Shown: positions 47,975 through 55,361 of the stretch, one piece after another
Numbering within the stretch: the first letter of the stretch is position 1
How the letters are laid out: each line of letters begins with the position of its first letter
Source of the DNA: Sphingobacterium micropteri
GTDB lineage: Bacteria; Bacteroidota; Bacteroidia; Sphingobacteriales; Sphingobacteriaceae
Length of the DNA stretch: 64,000 nt
Direction: 5' to 3'
Assembly (NCBI RefSeq): GCF_014692515.1
Contig: NZ_JACOIK010000014.1
Span: forward strand, 62,001 to 126,000
Notes under the pieces: generated by a model
Database searches by the model: none
What the model saw: only the letters and a program-made list of their open reading frames with translations
What the model was told of the DNA's origin: nothing
Made by a program: the position numbers and the translations under genes

Positions 47975-49306
47975 TTATTTCTGAACAATTTCTTTACCGT
48001 TCACGACGACATTGTTTAATGTAAAATCCGCAATATAGTCCTGATTGATATGTGGTCTTTTCGCTTTGACATTCATGTTTTCAAATGTAAAATTGGACAG
48101 CTGATACTGATCGGAGTTACTGACGTCAAACAATACATTACATTCCAAATCGATATTACGTAGGACGATATTCCGCGCATAGGAAAGTTTAATACCTTCT
48201 TCTCCCTTCAGGTTAAAAAACTGTGTCCAAGGGCGGATAAACAGCATGATATCAGCGGTTCCCTTGACATTTTCAACAAGAATATGTTCGTATTCCTGTG
48301 GGGTATCCGGACGCATCTTCAATTGTAGCATTCTTTTCGCACCATTTAGCGTATTATTCCGATAAATAATGTTGTAGCTATGGATCGATTCACTACCACA
48401 GGTTAAGGTACTATGACAGAATCCAAACGTACAATCTTCAATAATAATATTATAATTCGGGCCATTATTAGGGTCTTTGTCGGCTTGCGGTCCTTTGCCT
48501 CCTTTTAACGCAATAGCATCGTCGTTCACCGACATATAGCAATTTTTAATCAACACATTATGGCAGTCATCTAAATCAATCGCATCGGAACTCGGCGCCT
48601 TAACAGGTTTCTCCGGTGCGGTGATATGTAAATCAACAAGTTTTAAGTTTTCACAACGGTAATAATGTGATGTCCAGAACGGAGAATTCTTTAAATGTAT
48701 CCCCGAAACCTGTACATCTTTGCTGTTCGATACATACAAGACCCGTGGACGCATTTCATCTTTGTTCGTACAGTCCGGATTGAATCCTCTCCGAAGCCAA
48801 AAGGCTTTCCAGTACCGCAGTCCGTTTCCATCTAACGTCCCTTTGCCCGACACGGTAAAACCATCAACTTTATCGGCATTGACCAACGCCGCAAAATACT
48901 TAACCGTTTCTCCTTCTATACGTGTCATCAATAGTTTAAAATGGCTGATATCATCACTTCCTTTTAAGACTGCACTCTCTTCTAAGTGCAAATGGGTTTT
49001 TGGCTTAAAAAATAAAGATCCACTAAGAAACGTACCTCTGGGTATAATGATTACCCCTCCTCCACTTTCATAGGCCTTGTCTATGACAGCCTGAATCTTC
49101 TCCGTTTGGAGGACAGTACTATCTTGCACAACGCCAAAATCCGTAATACGATAGGATTTCCCTAGTGTTTCTATACGGGTCGGCTCCACCTTTTTAAACC
49201 AATCGGAGACTGCCGTTCCATCTGGAAATTGATCTTGCCCCTTTACCAGGCTTATGGAAGTCAGTGTTACAAATAACACGGCAATTATGAAGATTCTGCT
49301 TTTCAT
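47975..49306 (-). CDS. GH28 exported polygalacturonase/rhamnogalacturonan hydrolase-type enzyme
   Basis: Right-handed beta-helix inverting hydrolase, 443 residues, signal peptide ending SLVKGQ. N-terminal block YRITDFGVVQDSTVLQTEKI and GGGVIIIPRGTFLSGSLFFK are typical of bacterial GH28. The catalytic region shows SSDAIDLDDC in place of NTDGID, VNDDAIALKGG (the conserved DD pair), FCHSTLTCGSES in place of GHG, and LQLKMRPD in place of RIK. The acidic residues are thus kept, but the flanking residues deviate from endo-polygalacturonases. An exo-acting or rhamnogalacturonan-specific activity is more likely. It is the first gene of the nine-gene operon, 17 bp before PL11, with a class 1 promoter about 55 nt upstream. 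Confidence 0.9.
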   Translation of the reverse strand: MKSRIFIIAVLFVTLTSISLVKGQDQFPDGTAVSDWFKKVEPTRIETLGKSYRITDFGVVQDSTVLQTEKIQAVIDKAYESGGGVIIIPRGTFLSGSLFFKPKTHLHLEESAVLKGSDDISHFKLLMTRIEGETVKYFAALVNADKVDGFTVSGKGTLDGNGLRYWKAFWLRRGFNPDCTNKDEMRPRVLYVSNSKDVQVSGIHLKNSPFWTSHYYRCENLKLVDLHITAPEKPVKAPSSDAIDLDDCHNVLIKNCYMSVNDDAIALKGGKGPQADKDPNNGPNYNIIIEDCTFGFCHSTLTCGSESIHSYNIIYRNNTLNGAKRMLQLKMRPDTPQEYEHILVENVKGTADIMLFIRPWTQFFNLKGEEGIKLSYARNIVLRNIDLECNVLFDVSNSDQYQLSNFTFENMNVKAKRPHINQDYIADFTLNNVVVNGKEIVQK

Positions 49307-49367
49307 ATATTCTTTTTTTCGGTCAGCTCGCTAGCTCTATTATCGTTTAACTTTCAATTTATAATCC

Positions 49368-49412
49368 CTAAACTATTAACAATTGGCAGCACAGGCAACC
49401 TGTAGTGTCCTG
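49368..49412 (-). promoter_or_regulatory. Class 1 operator and promoter, nine-gene rhamnogalacturonan operon
   Basis: On the minus strand, half-sites CAGGACAC (49405-49412) and CAGGTTGC (49395-49402), 10-bp period, then exactly 19 bp to the -7 box TAGTTTAG (49368-49375). The predicted leader is about 55 nt. The -7 octamer is identical to that of the lone GH2 promoter (60703-60710). Confidence 0.8.
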
Positions 49413-49554
49413 TTTGCACCGCTAAAAAAGTGAATTAAAGTCGCTTTTCTAAAGAAAAAGCCTGTATATAGGGTTTGATAGCGATGTGTAAAAACTTTGT
49501 TATGGTTACCTCCAACCGGACGGAAATACAGAAAAAAAGTGACTGTTATTGAAA

Positions 49555-49950
49555 AAAAAGTGATCACATTTGAAACACCAATGACCATTAGCAAAACAAA
49601 CGTAATTATCGACAATATAAATATCGCCACATCTGATATGCCAACGGCCACCAGCAAATGACAAGCGGCCATGAATAACTCTCCGATAACCACTGGATAT
49701 GTGCCAGCAAACACCGCTAAAACAAAGATGATCATCGACAGTTTACAGGCGGACATAGGCAAAACAAAAGTGATCACAGATGGTACATCAACGATCACTG
49801 ACGGATTACGAACGAACACGGAAAATTCACCAACAACCGTTGAAAGTTCGCCAACATAGATTGTCAAAAAAGATACAACCACCGTCAGTTTACAGGCAGG
49901 CGTAGGCAAAACAGAAGTGATCACAAATGGTACACCAGCAGTCATCGGCA
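49555..49950. repeat. Degenerate 147-bp repeat region in a long non-coding gap
   Basis: The 844 bp between the GH28 start and the 50151 stop contain no gene I can support. Part of it is repetitive. A block starting with GTTTACAGGC at 49741 recurs at 49888 (147 bp apart), including CATAGGCAAAAC/CGTAGGCAAAAC and AAGTGATCACA, followed by TGGTACA. A third copy of the AAGTGATCACA word is at about 49559. In one plus-strand frame the words read as KVITDGTS/EVITNGTP-like units broken by stops. This suggests the remains of a repetitive coding sequence. Confidence 0.5.
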
Positions 49951-50120
49951 GATCACGGGGAACCACATGCAGATCGCCCGTGATCGCTTGTACTTCAGCA
50001 GCAACCCCTTTTTCCATTTGGTAGTTTACACACACTTCGTGGGATCCTACCGAACTATGATATTTTCACAAACTCCAATCACTTCGATAATTGAAAAAAT
50101 AGATACTTCTCAAATAGAAA

Positions 50121-50143
50121 AACGAGGCTATAAAAACCTCGTT
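50121..50143 (-). terminator. Hairpin terminator of the small secreted-protein gene
   Basis: Stem AACGAGG (50121-50127) with CCTCGTT (50137-50143), followed on the minus strand by a short U-rich stretch, eight bases after the stop at 50151. A nearly identical hairpin follows the paralogue at 51516, as part of the duplicated block. Confidence 0.65.
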
Positions 50144-50408
50144 CCTATTTTCACCATTCCTTATACCGAAGAAAAGGTATATCCTTGGGAGGCAATAGTT
50201 CATCCTTATCCATATCAAAAAGGGAGTACTTTACGACTTTGTAATATTCTAATAAGGTTGGCATTTTGCTAATTCGGGGATTATGCAGACTATGATTGTA
50301 GGTATAACTATAGCCTTTTTTGTCTTTGTATTGGACAGAATCTACTCCAATTGCCTTATTCAAAAAATTTACAAATTTTTCGCGGTTAGGCCCACGTTTT
50401 ATTTGGTT
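50140..50408. repeat. 269-bp direct repeat, copy A
   Basis: Identical base for base, by visual alignment, to 51505-51773 (offset 1365). It covers part of the terminator and the C-terminal 85 codons of the small secreted-protein gene. Beyond 50408 the copies diverge quickly. Confidence 0.85.
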
Positions 50409-50627
50409 TACCATATTCACGTACTGTTGTTTAGCCTCATTTGTTTGCTGTGCATACTTATCTGACAGCTGTGCATATTTATCGTACTCTACACTAGATT
50501 CACGAAGTTTACCAAGCATAACTCTAATCGTTCGTTCCTCTTGATTAGAGTTATGCTGAGCCATACCAATTCCTATACATAGAACCAATCCCAATGTAAA
50601 AAGTAAAATTTTTTCAAGTATTTTCAT
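50151..50627 (-). CDS. Small secreted protein, paralogue of 51516-51986
   Basis: I do not recognise this family. It has 158 residues with an N-terminal signal peptide (LVLCIGIGMAQ), so it is probably periplasmic. The middle part is a Lys/Glu/Gln/Tyr-rich helix, likely coiled coil (YDKYAQLSDKYAQQTNEAKQQY). The C-terminal 90 residues are identical to those of the protein at 51516-51986, while the N-terminal halves differ. It is the last gene of the accessory cassette. Small exported paralogues next to a lipoprotein with a peptidase-like C-terminus recall immunity proteins beside a toxin, but no sequence match supports that. It could equally be a binding partner of the same lipoprotein. Confidence 0.75.
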   Translation of the reverse strand: MKILEKILLFTLGLVLCIGIGMAQHNSNQEERTIRVMLGKLRESSVEYDKYAQLSDKYAQQTNEAKQQYVNMVNQIKRGPNREKFVNFLNKAIGVDSVQYKDKKGYSYTYNHSLHNPRISKMPTLLEYYKVVKYSLFDMDKDELLPPKDIPFLRYKEW

Positions 50628-50661
50628 GATTATTCTTTTTTTTTAAATTTCAGCATCATAC

Positions 50662-50916
50662 CTACTGTTCTTTTTCGACATAACGGTCTATCAAGAAATA
50701 CAATTTATTCTTTTAGTCATCACAATCTGAACCAAGGGTACTAAGTGGTATCTTACCAGCTATCACGTCTTTTATTTGGCTGTAACTCCCTGTACCAATC
50801 AAGAAAAAAACAACATCAGAATCGCCACAGGCAAAGTTGTTGCCCATGGCGATCCCAATGTCATACAAGGAAGGCTTACTAAACTTCTCGTTTGTTATTC
50901 CCTCTCCGCATAACGG
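50662..50916 (-). pseudogene. Coding remnant with in-frame stop, no start
   Basis: The 316-bp gap between 50628 and 50943 contains an open frame without a plausible start (stop TGA just upstream at 50917-50919). It reads EKFSKPSLYDIGIAMGNNFA, CGDSDVVFFLIGTGSYSQIK, DVIAGKIPLSTLGSDCDD, then a TAA (50713-50715), and in the same frame KNKLYFLIDRYVEKEQ. A similar tail, LLYFTIDRYAERE, occurs in another frame directly after the 50944 gene. The composition looks like protein, not spacer. I interpret it as a decayed gene of unknown family whose C-terminus was duplicated. Confidence 0.4.
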
Positions 50917-50943
50917 TCAATTGTAAAATAAAGCAGAATCGGT

Positions 50944-51434
50944 TCAAAAAGTCACTTTATATCCCGGTCTATCCCCTCCAGCTTCTATGTAAGCCTCTGT
51001 CTTCTCCGGTAAGAGGGTATCCCTTCTCTCAAAAATGTGCTTCTTAATGATCTTATATAGGTCCAACCTATCTATAGAATGCAACGTAAGATCAAATGGC
51101 ATGGAAGGGGCAGAATAACTATATCTGATACGTGGGGGGCCGTCGTACTCCACTTTGTTCTGTGCGATCGCACCGTTGATATGTGACAAGTATTTATCGG
51201 GAGCATTCCGGATAATTTCGATTTGATCCCGATACAGGGTGTACATCGAATCCCGTTTATTCTCGTAATGCTTGTACTTTTCAGCCTTTCCTTTGTACTC
51301 TTCATAACTACGCTTATAATGTAGCAACCAATTAAACTCTGCATCCACACCAATACTTTCTCTTTTTCCTGAGCAAATATTGCCGATGGTTGACTAAAAA
51401 TAAGGATAGTTATAATAAAAATAATATTTTTCAT
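50944..51434 (-). pseudogene. Small secreted protein, frameshifted
   Basis: Two overlapping frames together make one protein of about 160 residues. The first frame begins at ATG 51434 with a clear signal peptide (MKNIIFIITILIFSQPSAIF, then AQEKE). The second frame continues from SIGVDAEFNWLLHYKRSYEEY to GYKVTF at 50944. The join falls at an A5 run on the minus strand (51363-51367); one more A would restore the frame. It has the same plan as its neighbours: signal peptide, Lys/Tyr-rich helix (EYKGKAEKYKHYENKRDSMY), then NGAIAQNKVEYDG, parallel to LNKAIGVDSVQYKD. It is therefore a distant paralogue. A sequencing error at the A run would look the same. Confidence 0.65.
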
Positions 51435-51485
51435 AAACTTCAATCATTTCGACAAATGAGAAAATAGATACTTTTCAAGTGGAAG

Positions 51486-51508
51486 AACGAGGCTATAAAA
51501 ACCCCGTT
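51486..51508 (-). terminator. Weak hairpin after the 51516 gene
   Basis: Stem AACGAGG (51486-51492) with CCCCGTT (51502-51508), one G-U pair, and no U-run. It is the diverged partner of the hairpin at 50121-50143. Confidence 0.4.
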
Positions 51509-51773
51509 CCTATTTTCACCATTCCTTATACCGAAGAAAAGGTATATCCTTGGGAGGCAATAGTTCATCCTTATCCATATCAAAAAGGGAGTACTTTACG
51601 ACTTTGTAATATTCTAATAAGGTTGGCATTTTGCTAATTCGGGGATTATGCAGACTATGATTGTAGGTATAACTATAGCCTTTTTTGTCTTTGTATTGGA
51701 CAGAATCTACTCCAATTGCCTTATTCAAAAAATTTACAAATTTTTCGCGGTTAGGCCCACGTTTTATTTGGTT
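51505..51773. repeat. 269-bp direct repeat, copy B
   Basis: Identical to 50140-50408 over its full length, including third codon positions. Flanks are similar but not identical on both sides (about 80 bp on the 5' side and 80 bp on the 3' side), which shows an older duplication with recent homogenisation of the centre. Confidence 0.85.
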
Positions 51774-51986
51774 CACCATATCAACGTACTGTTTTTTAGC
51801 CTCATTTTTTTGCTGTTCGTACTTATCCGACAGTTGGGCATATTTATCGTACTTCACCGCATAGTCTAATAAATACATAAGTTGCTTTTTTATTTCAACT
51901 CTTTCTGATACCTCTTGTGCTACAGTAACTGTACATAATAAGCACAAGAAAAAACATTTCAAAAGTGTTATTCCCATCTTTTTCAT
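51516..51986 (-). CDS. Small secreted protein, paralogue of 50151-50627
   Basis: Family not recognised. It has 156 residues with a signal peptide ending LCTVTVAQ. A helix rich in Lys, Tyr and Gln (YDKYAQLSDKYEQQKNEAKK) is followed by the C-terminal domain identical to that of 50151-50627 (GPNREKFVNFLNKAIGVDSV ... LLPPKDIPFLRYKEW). It starts 28 bases after the stop of the lipoprotein gene at 52015, so it is probably in the same transcript. I propose it interacts with that lipoprotein; this rests on position only. Confidence 0.75.
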   Translation of the reverse strand: MKKMGITLLKCFFLCLLCTVTVAQEVSERVEIKKQLMYLLDYAVKYDKYAQLSDKYEQQKNEAKKQYVDMVNQIKRGPNREKFVNFLNKAIGVDSVQYKDKKGYSYTYNHSLHNPRISKMPTLLEYYKVVKYSLFDMDKDELLPPKDIPFLRYKEW

Positions 51987-52014
51987 GATTATTCTTTTTT
52001 TAAAGTTAAAAAAT

Positions 52015-53607
52015 CTATTTATGTCTATAGTATATTCTATAATATTTCGTTGTCACCGTTCCATTTCCTGTGAACGTGACTGAAGGATGCACTGGTCCAT
52101 AAGATTCTGGAATATCTCTCGGATGATGCTGTATAACGCCATAAACTCCCATTTTACTCTCCACTTTTGTGGCATATCCATCTAAATCAATCTCTGTCAC
52201 AATGGCTGAATGTTGTATAGCGTCTCGCCAATCTTGACTAGGAGATGTCCAAATATAATAGCCAACTCTATCCCCTACTTGCACGTTATCACTTGGTGTT
52301 AATGCATCGTAATTAGAAAGGTCAGGATAATAAATAAATTTTGTATGAGGAAGATCATAAGATGATGGATCTGAATTTTCACCAAATGCATAATAATGAC
52401 AATTATAAAATGCCGGATTTGGAATTTTCTCTCCGTTTTCATCAAAAATTAGTTCACCTTCATCATCATATAAATACATCAAATCTGGCTCTGGGAGATG
52501 TTCATAAAAATCATCAGTTGTTTTCAGTTTATCCCGCCAAGGAGTCGATGCAGGACTCCTATCCCCAACTTTATACGATTGCTGCGTACCTCCACCAGGG
52601 TTAGGATTCGTTGGAATTGGATCAACATACCCCGGATTTGTACCAGAGCCGGAACCCGAGCCGGAGCCGGAACCGGACCCAGAACCGTTACCACTGCTAG
52701 AACCATTGCCATTACCAGGAGGATCTGTCTGCTCACCCGGACTTCCTGTATCATCGTCACACACTTGTTGATACTGCAATTCCCATTTTGGTTCACAGTC
52801 CATATCTACATTAATCACATCCTCTCCCCATTCCTCATCCCATTCCGAGTGGGTATCTTGTTCACAGCCCTCCACCTCTACCCATACGGGGACGGTACTG
52901 CAAGAATTCCAACCTCCGGTAGTAGATGAGAAGGTAGTCATCACCGGTTCTTCGGCAGGCGTTATCCGAGCAACGATTTTCCCCTCCCGATAGCGCCATC
53001 CATTGATTAAGGAGCCATCCAGATTATAGAATTTCACATCACCCTCAAAGTCTTTATCCCGTTTGAAATAGCTGTTCTTGTGTATCCTATCTGTTCTTTT
53101 CAGATAATCATAGGTACCCACAAATACAGATATAAAGGAACGCATTTCGCCTGTTTCCATATCTTTTTGGATAATCAGTCTCGCCGAATTACGAACAGCT
53201 TTCCTATCCGATTCCCGATTCATCCGTTCCTTGGTCTCTGCATCTAGGAAAAGTACTTTTCCTTTGGTTTTAATAGGCATTTCCACTATCGCATAACGCC
53301 CTTGTTTTCTCTCTTTTGCACGCTCCCAATTCGGCATAGATAATATACCTTTTTTCTTACTAGCTTGACCGCTAGCCCGCTGTTGTTTAGCAGAAGCATC
53401 TGGTCCGGTTTTAAATTCGAAGACAGGCTGCTCGACGGTATTATACCATCGCTGAGCTTCATCAACTTTTAGATTTAGTTCGTCCTGATCGTCTATGCGC
53501 TCTGTGTAAGGAAGGAAATCATGCCGGTTACAGGCGTATGCCAGCAAGATAACGATTCCGATGAGCTGTAGCCATCGGTGCCTTTGTTTTTGTGGGGTTC
53601 TCTTCAT
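52015..53607 (-). CDS. Lipoprotein with Gly-Ser linker and cysteine-peptidase-like C-terminal domain
   Basis: Lipoprotein of 530 residues with a basic N-region and lipobox LAYAC (Cys26). Three parts are visible. The N-terminal domain (about 30-290: DEAQRWYNTVEQ, SMPNWERAKER, YAIVEMPIKTKGKV) looks like an N-terminal scaffold I associate with various Bacteroidota lipoproteins. A linker at about 295-335 is Pro/Gly-rich and contains (GS)n. The C-terminal domain (about 345-530) has NCHYYAFGE (Cys403), GDRVGYYIW, IQHSAIVTEID (His466), KVESKMGVYGVIQHHP and YYRIYYRH. The C...H order with GDxVxY and HSAIV is that of papain/NlpC-like cysteine peptidase or amidase folds. Substrate and role are unknown; an exported effector or wall-remodelling enzyme is possible. 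Confidence 0.7.
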   Translation of the reverse strand: MKRTPQKQRHRWLQLIGIVILLAYACNRHDFLPYTERIDDQDELNLKVDEAQRWYNTVEQPVFEFKTGPDASAKQQRASGQASKKKGILSMPNWERAKERKQGRYAIVEMPIKTKGKVLFLDAETKERMNRESDRKAVRNSARLIIQKDMETGEMRSFISVFVGTYDYLKRTDRIHKNSYFKRDKDFEGDVKFYNLDGSLINGWRYREGKIVARITPAEEPVMTTFSSTTGGWNSCSTVPVWVEVEGCEQDTHSEWDEEWGEDVINVDMDCEPKWELQYQQVCDDDTGSPGEQTDPPGNGNGSSSGNGSGSGSGSGSGSGSGTNPGYVDPIPTNPNPGGGTQQSYKVGDRSPASTPWRDKLKTTDDFYEHLPEPDLMYLYDDEGELIFDENGEKIPNPAFYNCHYYAFGENSDPSSYDLPHTKFIYYPDLSNYDALTPSDNVQVGDRVGYYIWTSPSQDWRDAIQHSAIVTEIDLDGYATKVESKMGVYGVIQHHPRDIPESYGPVHPSVTFTGNGTVTTKYYRIYYRHK

Positions 53608-53622
53608 TTTTTGATTTATTTG

Positions 53623-55359
53623 TTAATATATATTAAATGCGTCTCTTAATTGTTGGTGTAGCTCATAAGTTTCAAAACTGTAAATCTTCACGTCTTCTTC
53701 CAGCACTTGTCTGGCTAACGATCGTCCCTCTTCCCATTTACCCATATTCTTATACAGGATCGCCAAGCGTACCCTTGTCCGCTGCCGGGAAGGAACCATA
53801 GCATTTGCATAGATATACATCTGTTCGGCTTTATGAAAGCTGCTAAGCGCATAAAGGCAATCTCCCCATAGGATATAGGCCTCATTAACAGGTTTAATGT
53901 TTACCCATTTCTGTAAAACGGCAATACATTCCGCATATTGATTGTTTTTAAACAATGTTTGGGCATAATATGCCAAATATCTGGCATTCTGCTGAAGAGG
54001 AGTCTGCAACGATTGCAGAAATCCAAGGTGCTGATCCGCAGAATAATGACGTCTATTCTGCCAGACCTGTACAAATAATCGATGGCTGCGCCACTGATCA
54101 AAAATTCCAATCGTTATAAAGCAAATAGCTATAAGTAAGAAAACACGACCTAATCCTTTCCTTTGTATAGACAGCTTTATACAATGGTTCTTTCGTGCCA
54201 GCTCGCGCACAGCTAGGGCAAACAATATAGCCATCCACAGCAGAATTGCGTAGTTTGCCGTAGGGTAAGCAAATAGGCCCTGCACGATATAGGCCAATAT
54301 CGCTACTTTTAACGTAATGCCAAGTTTTTGACGCGGTCGGAATCGAAAAAGCAAATAATAGATCCCGCCAAGGTAAAAACACAGGCCTACCGCACCATAA
54401 GCCACTGCTATGCGGATAGGTTCATTAAATACTAAATAATTGTTCCCCGCAAGTCTTTTTTCGCTAGCTATCCCCCAATTTTGCAAATACATTGCTTGAT
54501 AATGCATGTAGTTTGCTGAAAAGCCGTTGCTTCCCCAACCCCAAACGGGCTTTTCTTTTATCATATCCCAAGATACTTTCCAGATCAACATCCTGCCTTG
54601 TACGGATTCCGTTCTTTTAAAATACTGCCAACTAAGTATAGGAACAAGGATAAGAATAAGCGTTATCAACATCAATCTTTTAGATTTCTCTTTCTTTTTT
54701 ACGCACCAACTTGAGCCGCGAAATAGGATATATCCTGTGCTGGCTATTAAAGCCAATAACGCCGCTCTGGAATCAATTGTTATAATTAAAGGAAAACAAC
54801 TTAAACAAGCCATTAAAGCACCTTTTCTCCCTCTATTGTGTCTATCCAAAAAGAAAAAAGCAACTATTGAAACAAATAAAATACTCATAAAACCGCCAAA
54901 AAGTGCTGGATTATGGAATGGGCCCGTAATATCAAAAAAGGTATTGTTTGACGGCAAAACACCGAAATATTGCAGATAACCCTGTAAGGCTAAAAGACAC
55001 AAACCCATCAAACCTGTATAGAAAAATAGCCGTATATGGATAACCGGATTTAATGCTCTAATCGAGACAAACAGCAAGAGTAAGGATACCCAAAATAAAC
55101 TGGATAGATAAGTGCCTCCAAACAAACCCCTACTTGCTAAATAAACAAAAATGACTCCTACTATATAGTCAAACCAACTTATATAAAATCGATTTCCCCA
55201 CCGAACAAAAAGAACAATAATTCCAAGAATAGTGGCAAACAGGATTCCCGTAAAAAGAGATCCATCTATTGGAACATGGTGATATCCTACCAACAGATAA
55301 GCTAAAACAGGAATTCCGACACCAATAATCAGGTATATAATTGGTTTGATACGTTCCAT
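53623..55359 (-). CDS. O-antigen-ligase-like (Wzy_C) membrane protein with C-terminal TPR-like region
   Basis: Polytopic inner-membrane protein, 578 residues, with about ten to twelve hydrophobic segments up to about residue 430. Wzy_C family cues: GPFHNPALFGGFMSILFV, IDSRAALLALIAS, GRMLIWKVSWDMIKEKPVWG, WGSNGFSANYM and a large periplasmic loop, with FAYPTANYAILLWMAI near the end. The last 140 residues are soluble and helical (LQTPLQQNARYLAYYAQTLF, NEAYILWGDCLYALSSFHKAE), resembling TPR repeats. Such proteins ligate lipid-linked glycans to lipid A core or to proteins. It starts two bases after the transglutaminase-like gene and 15 bases before the peptidase-like lipoprotein, so the three form one unit. 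No other glycan-assembly genes are near. Confidence 0.85.
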   Translation of the reverse strand: MERIKPIIYLIIGVGIPVLAYLLVGYHHVPIDGSLFTGILFATILGIIVLFVRWGNRFYISWFDYIVGVIFVYLASRGLFGGTYLSSLFWVSLLLLFVSIRALNPVIHIRLFFYTGLMGLCLLALQGYLQYFGVLPSNNTFFDITGPFHNPALFGGFMSILFVSIVAFFFLDRHNRGRKGALMACLSCFPLIITIDSRAALLALIASTGYILFRGSSWCVKKKEKSKRLMLITLILILVPILSWQYFKRTESVQGRMLIWKVSWDMIKEKPVWGWGSNGFSANYMHYQAMYLQNWGIASEKRLAGNNYLVFNEPIRIAVAYGAVGLCFYLGGIYYLLFRFRPRQKLGITLKVAILAYIVQGLFAYPTANYAILLWMAILFALAVRELARKNHCIKLSIQRKGLGRVFLLIAICFITIGIFDQWRSHRLFVQVWQNRRHYSADQHLGFLQSLQTPLQQNARYLAYYAQTLFKNNQYAECIAVLQKWVNIKPVNEAYILWGDCLYALSSFHKAEQMYIYANAMVPSRQRTRVRLAILYKNMGKWEEGRSLARQVLEEDVKIYSFETYELHQQLRDAFNIY

Positions 55360-55361
55360 TT

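Noticed and set aside
49671-49859. Plus-strand 62-codon ORF rich in Thr, Ser and Ile
   Set aside because: It is flanked by stops within the same repeat pattern and has no promoter or signal. Treated as part of the decayed repeat, not as a gene.
49376-50035. 219-codon minus-strand ORF with many hydrophobic residues
   Set aside because: It is the reverse reading of the degenerate repeat region, its 3' end contains the class 1 operator and reaches the -7 box, and it has no family pattern. The hydrophobicity follows from the repeated GTGATCAC-type words.
51363-51367. Programmed -1 frameshift in the small secreted-protein gene
   Set aside because: The run is only five A residues (G-AAAAA-G), not a slippery heptamer, and no stimulatory structure is evident. 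An indel in the run is more likely.
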